DNA from: Acidimicrobiaceae bacterium
GTDB lineage: Bacteria; Actinomycetota; Acidimicrobiia; Acidimicrobiales; Aldehydirespiratoraceae
NCBI GenBank assembly: GCA_009840695.1
Contig: VXNG01000216.1
Span: forward strand, 1 to 7,774
Length of the DNA stretch: 7,774 nt
Direction: 5' to 3'
Shown: positions 5,455 through 7,774 of the stretch, in pieces
Position numbering within the stretch: position 1 is the stretch's first letter
Layout of the letters: the number at the start of each line of letters is the position of its first letter
Program-made: the position numbers and the translations under genes
The notes under the pieces: model-generated
What the model was told of the DNA's origin: nothing
Seen by the model: only the letters and a program-made list of their open reading frames with translations
Databases searched by the model: none

Positions 5455-7581
5455 TCAGCTTGCGCTCAAGTCGTACTCGGTGACGCGGCTGTCGCTGTTG
5501 GCCAGGTAGTTGCTCCACTCCAGTTCTACGCCCGGTGTGGCGCGCTTTAGAGCTGCGGCGAGTGCGGCCTCGAAGCCGGCCATCGAAGTGGGATCGCCCT
5601 CCAGGTTGAACCGGTCGTTGCCGTCGTAGACGAGCAGCACGGGCCCGGTGCCGTCGTTGACCACGATGTGCCGCCGACGGACGTCGCCGGTCAGCACGGC
5701 TCGGGCGGTGTCGTCGTCGTTCGGTCCGGCGTCGGCGACCCAGTGCAGCTGTGCGGTCGCACCCACAATGGTGGCGCTGGTCTCGCCATAGCGAGCGGTC
5801 AGGGTCTCGGTCTGGCCGCTCGCCGGACCCGTGTACCGGTGGGAGAACCGGTGCGAGCCGCGGCTGTTCACCGTGGACTCGTTAGCGTTGTTGAGGCTCA
5901 CCCTGGCGCCCGGGAAGGGATCCCCGTACTGGTCGAGCACAGTGACGGTCACGCCGGTGGATGAGGAGACACCCGACAGGTGCACATAGCCGCGGGCGTC
6001 GATGGTGACCGTGGCGCTGCCCGAAGCGATGCTGGGAGCATCGTCGCTGAAGATCAGCGTGCCGGTGGCCGCCGGCTCACCGTTGGCGAAAACGGTGACC
6101 GCGCCGGACGGCGCGTTATCGACCGCTGTCAGCCTGTACGTGACTGTGACATCAGCGTCGTCGGTGCCGGGGTTCGGGTCGTCCACGCTGATCGAGAAGG
6201 ATGCCCTGCCGGTCGAGCTGGACACCAAAGTCTCGACCTCTGGATCTTCACCAGCGACCTGCACCGAGAGTTGCCACTGGGCGCGGTCTATGCCGTTGAC
6301 GCCGGTGCGGACGTCGCCGATGAGGTCCTGCAGTTGCAGGGTGTAGACAACCGTGCTGCCGAAGCGCACCTTCCGGGCGTTGAACGACGTGGCGACAAGC
6401 GTGGTCGTGGCGTAGCCGATGTCGGCACCCTCGGCCACGTCGAACATGAACGGTTCGGCGCCGGCGGCGACGGTGTCGCCGTCCCGGCCGGTCCAGGCCC
6501 ACACGGTGGCACCGCCGGCGGGCACGCGCCGCAGGCCAGTGACGGCCACCCTCGCGTCGCCGTCGCGCCCGGTGATCGGGTCGGTGTCGTCGATCTCGCA
6601 CGGGTACGAGGACGGATCGGCCTGGGTGACTACTGAGAGGCGGCAGGTGCCGTCGGCCGAGACGGCTCGGTCCCGTTGGTCCGCAGTTGCCCAGAAGACG
6701 TCGACGGCGGCACGGGACACCGGCTGGTACCGGGGGTTGCGCACCGAGACGATCACGTCGGCGCCGTCGAACTGAGCGGTGACGCCCGCGGGCCGTACCG
6801 GAGTGTGAGCCAGAGCCCGGGTGATGAAGGCAGCCATCTGGCCGCGGTTGACGGTGCCGTCGGGTTCGTAGTTGAAGTCCAGGGGCGGCATGGTGGGGTC
6901 CTGCACCGCGGCCGCGCTGGCGCCTCTGGTCACGCCCAACTCGTAGATTGCGGCTATCTCAGGATCGCCCGTGTCGGGGAACCGGTCGTCGGCCACCGAC
7001 CTCGAGCCCGCCACGCCCAGAAGGATCGTGCCGCTGGAGTCCCTCGTCACGTCGGGCGCGGCCTCGACCAGCAGCCCGATCAGGAACGTCGCCATCTCGG
7101 CCCGGGTGACGGCGTCGTCAGGCCGGTAGGCGCCGCCCGAGGGGATGAGCCCCCTTAGGGCCAGCCGGTTGATGGCGTCCTGGGCCTCTCCCCAGGTGTT
7201 TGCGACGTCACTGAAGCCGGCATCGCCGACGGGGCCGAGGTCGACAGCGGCCACTTCGGCGGCGCGGGCGATGAACACGGCCATCTGAGCCCGGGTCACG
7301 TCCTGCTCCGGGGAGTAGGTGGAGCCGTCGCCGGTGCCCTGGGTGATGCCGTAGTAGGCGATGCAGTTGATGGCACCGCGGAACACATGACCCGCGGACA
7401 CGTCGGTGAACATGCGGTCGGCGGCCGCGTCGCCCACGCAGGCCGACAGCCGGGTGGCGTGGTCAGCCCGGTCGGTCACGGCCGCAGCCGGGGCCGCTCC
7501 GGCAGCCAGGACCGAGGCCACTAGGGCGCCAGCAGCGAACACTGCCCAGCCCGAACGCAACTGCTTCAGTGCCTGAATCAT
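5455..7581 (-). CDS. SLH-domain surface protein 3 with Ig-like modules
   Basis: A 708-residue exported paralogue, facing protein 2. The signal peptide is residues 1-34, ending P-A-A-A. SLH repeats lie at about 57-110 (T-R-A-Q), 122-172 (T-R-A-E) and 199-260 (N-R-G-Q). Ig-like regions follow at about 265-383 (V-W-A-W-T-G), 405-525 and 528-617 (V-L-D-Q-Y-G-D-P-F-P-G). The C-terminal module is 630-708, with Y-D-G-N-D-R-F and W-S-N-Y. Cys 48/73 and 313/328 form the same two pairs as in protein 2. Residues 35-40 (V-T-D-R-A-D) and the leader are shared with protein 2. Lysine is nearly absent: three in the whole protein against sixteen in protein 1, with Arg used instead and a more GC-biased codon choice. 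A surface, wall-anchored location is inferred from the signal peptide and SLH repeats; the ligand is unknown. Confidence 0.9.
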   Translation of the reverse strand: MIQALKQLRSGWAVFAAGALVASVLAAGAAPAAAVTDRADHATRLSACVGDAAADRMFTDVSAGHVFRGAINCIAYYGITQGTGDGSTYSPEQDVTRAQMAVFIARAAEVAAVDLGPVGDAGFSDVANTWGEAQDAINRLALRGLIPSGGAYRPDDAVTRAEMATFLIGLLVEAAPDVTRDSSGTILLGVAGSRSVADDRFPDTGDPEIAAIYELGVTRGASAAAVQDPTMPPLDFNYEPDGTVNRGQMAAFITRALAHTPVRPAGVTAQFDGADVIVSVRNPRYQPVSRAAVDVFWATADQRDRAVSADGTCRLSVVTQADPSSYPCEIDDTDPITGRDGDARVAVTGLRRVPAGGATVWAWTGRDGDTVAAGAEPFMFDVAEGADIGYATTTLVATSFNARKVRFGSTVVYTLQLQDLIGDVRTGVNGIDRAQWQLSVQVAGEDPEVETLVSSSTGRASFSISVDDPNPGTDDADVTVTYRLTAVDNAPSGAVTVFANGEPAATGTLIFSDDAPSIASGSATVTIDARGYVHLSGVSSSTGVTVTVLDQYGDPFPGARVSLNNANESTVNSRGSHRFSHRYTGPASGQTETLTARYGETSATIVGATAQLHWVADAGPNDDDTARAVLTGDVRRRHIVVNDGTGPVLLVYDGNDRFNLEGDPTSMAGFEAALAAALKRATPGVELEWSNYLANSDSRVTEYDLSAS

Positions 7582-7586
7582 GTCGG

Positions 7587-7594
7587 CTTTCCTC
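7587..7594 (-). promoter_or_regulatory. Ribosome binding site of protein 3
   Basis: On the minus strand GAGGAAAG lies five bases before the ATG at 7581. It supports that start, which also matches the paralogues residue for residue. Confidence 0.7.
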
Positions 7595-7623
7595 GCTGAA
7601 CCTCTCGCAACAGAGCCTTGTGG

Positions 7624-7635
7624 GTTGTGGACAAC
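7624..7635 (-). promoter_or_regulatory. Palindrome with DnaA-box sequence upstream of protein 3
   Basis: GTTGT-GG-ACAAC is a perfect 12-base dyad 43-54 bases before the protein 3 start. On the minus strand it contains TTGTCCACA (7634 down to 7626), which matches the DnaA-box consensus of actinobacteria exactly. A single box is not an origin. It could be a transcription operator, a DnaA-controlled promoter site or chance. I could not find a clear -35/-10 pair for protein 3 around it. Confidence 0.35.
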
Positions 7636-7670
7636 TGGGGCTATGCCGCTGCCGTCATGTGTGGGGAGAT

Positions 7671-7774
7671 GCGGGGAGGGGGCCCCCCCCGCGCCGCGGC
7701 CCCGAGGGGGGGGGGGGGTTGTTTTTTTGTTTTTGTGTGTGGAGACGAAGTGGAGGGGGGAGATTTAAAAAAAA
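7671..7774. other. Low-complexity contig end, probable sequencing artefact
   Basis: The window's last ~100 bases contain C8 (7683-7690), G13 (7706-7718), T7 (7722-7728), T5 (7730-7734), G6 (7755-7760) and a terminal A8 (7767-7774). This is unlike the rest of the window and typical of unreliable read ends. Nothing here should be annotated as biology until resequenced. Confidence 0.65.

Noticed and set aside
5668..7158. Plus-strand open frames opposite protein 3
   Set aside because: They are shadows of the protein 3 reading frame, with low-complexity Arg/Gly/Val-rich translations and no start signals.
730..7581. A defence, secretion or catalytic system
   Set aside because: No nuclease, ATPase, transposase, sortase or enzyme motif is visible; all three large proteins are structural surface-type proteins.
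7580..7768. Short plus-strand frame at the right end
   Set aside because: It runs into the homopolymer-rich, probably erroneous contig end and opposes the leader of protein 3.

Overview
This is a high-GC bacterial window dominated by three paralogous genes for large exported surface proteins. Each protein has an N-terminal signal peptide, three S-layer homology (SLH) repeats, about three bacterial Ig-like (invasin-type) beta-sandwich modules and a shared C-terminal module of 75-90 residues. High GC, GC-rich third codon positions and SLH repeats with a conserved Cys pair suggest an actinobacterium. My recollection of family style points to an Acidimicrobiia-like lineage, but that placement is inference and no search was possible.

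Layout. Bases 1-171 are the C-terminal end of an unrelated enzyme gene, probably a metal-dependent amidohydrolase. Bases 172-729 hold no gene I can support but are rich in structure: several GC hairpins, a repeated TTGAACAGC/AGCGTGNTACA motif, a plausible promoter (558-585), a long stem-loop exactly where its transcript would begin (592-633), and three in-frame GGGGC-N4-GCCCC hairpins around alternative start codons (672-736). Protein 1 (730-3117, +) follows and ends at a perfect 17-bp stem terminator (3147-3184). Protein 2 (3218-5371, +) starts only 33 bases after that stem. After an 83-base convergent gap comes protein 3 (7581 down to 5455, minus strand). Upstream of protein 3 are a good ribosome binding site and a palindrome containing an actinobacterial DnaA-box sequence. 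The last ~100 bases are homopolymer-rich and look like a low-quality contig end.

How the genes work together. Proteins 1-3 are co-linear for about their first 200 residues, including signal peptide and SLH repeats 1 and 2, and diverge more in the Ig-like regions. This fits a family of cell-wall-anchored proteins displaying variable outer domains. Proteins 2 and 3 share their leader and start context and lie as an inverted pair. No enzyme, secretion or regulatory gene is present, so function beyond surface anchoring cannot be read from this window. The points most worth a second look are the structured leader of protein 1, the terminator placed directly before protein 2, and the conserved C-terminal module.
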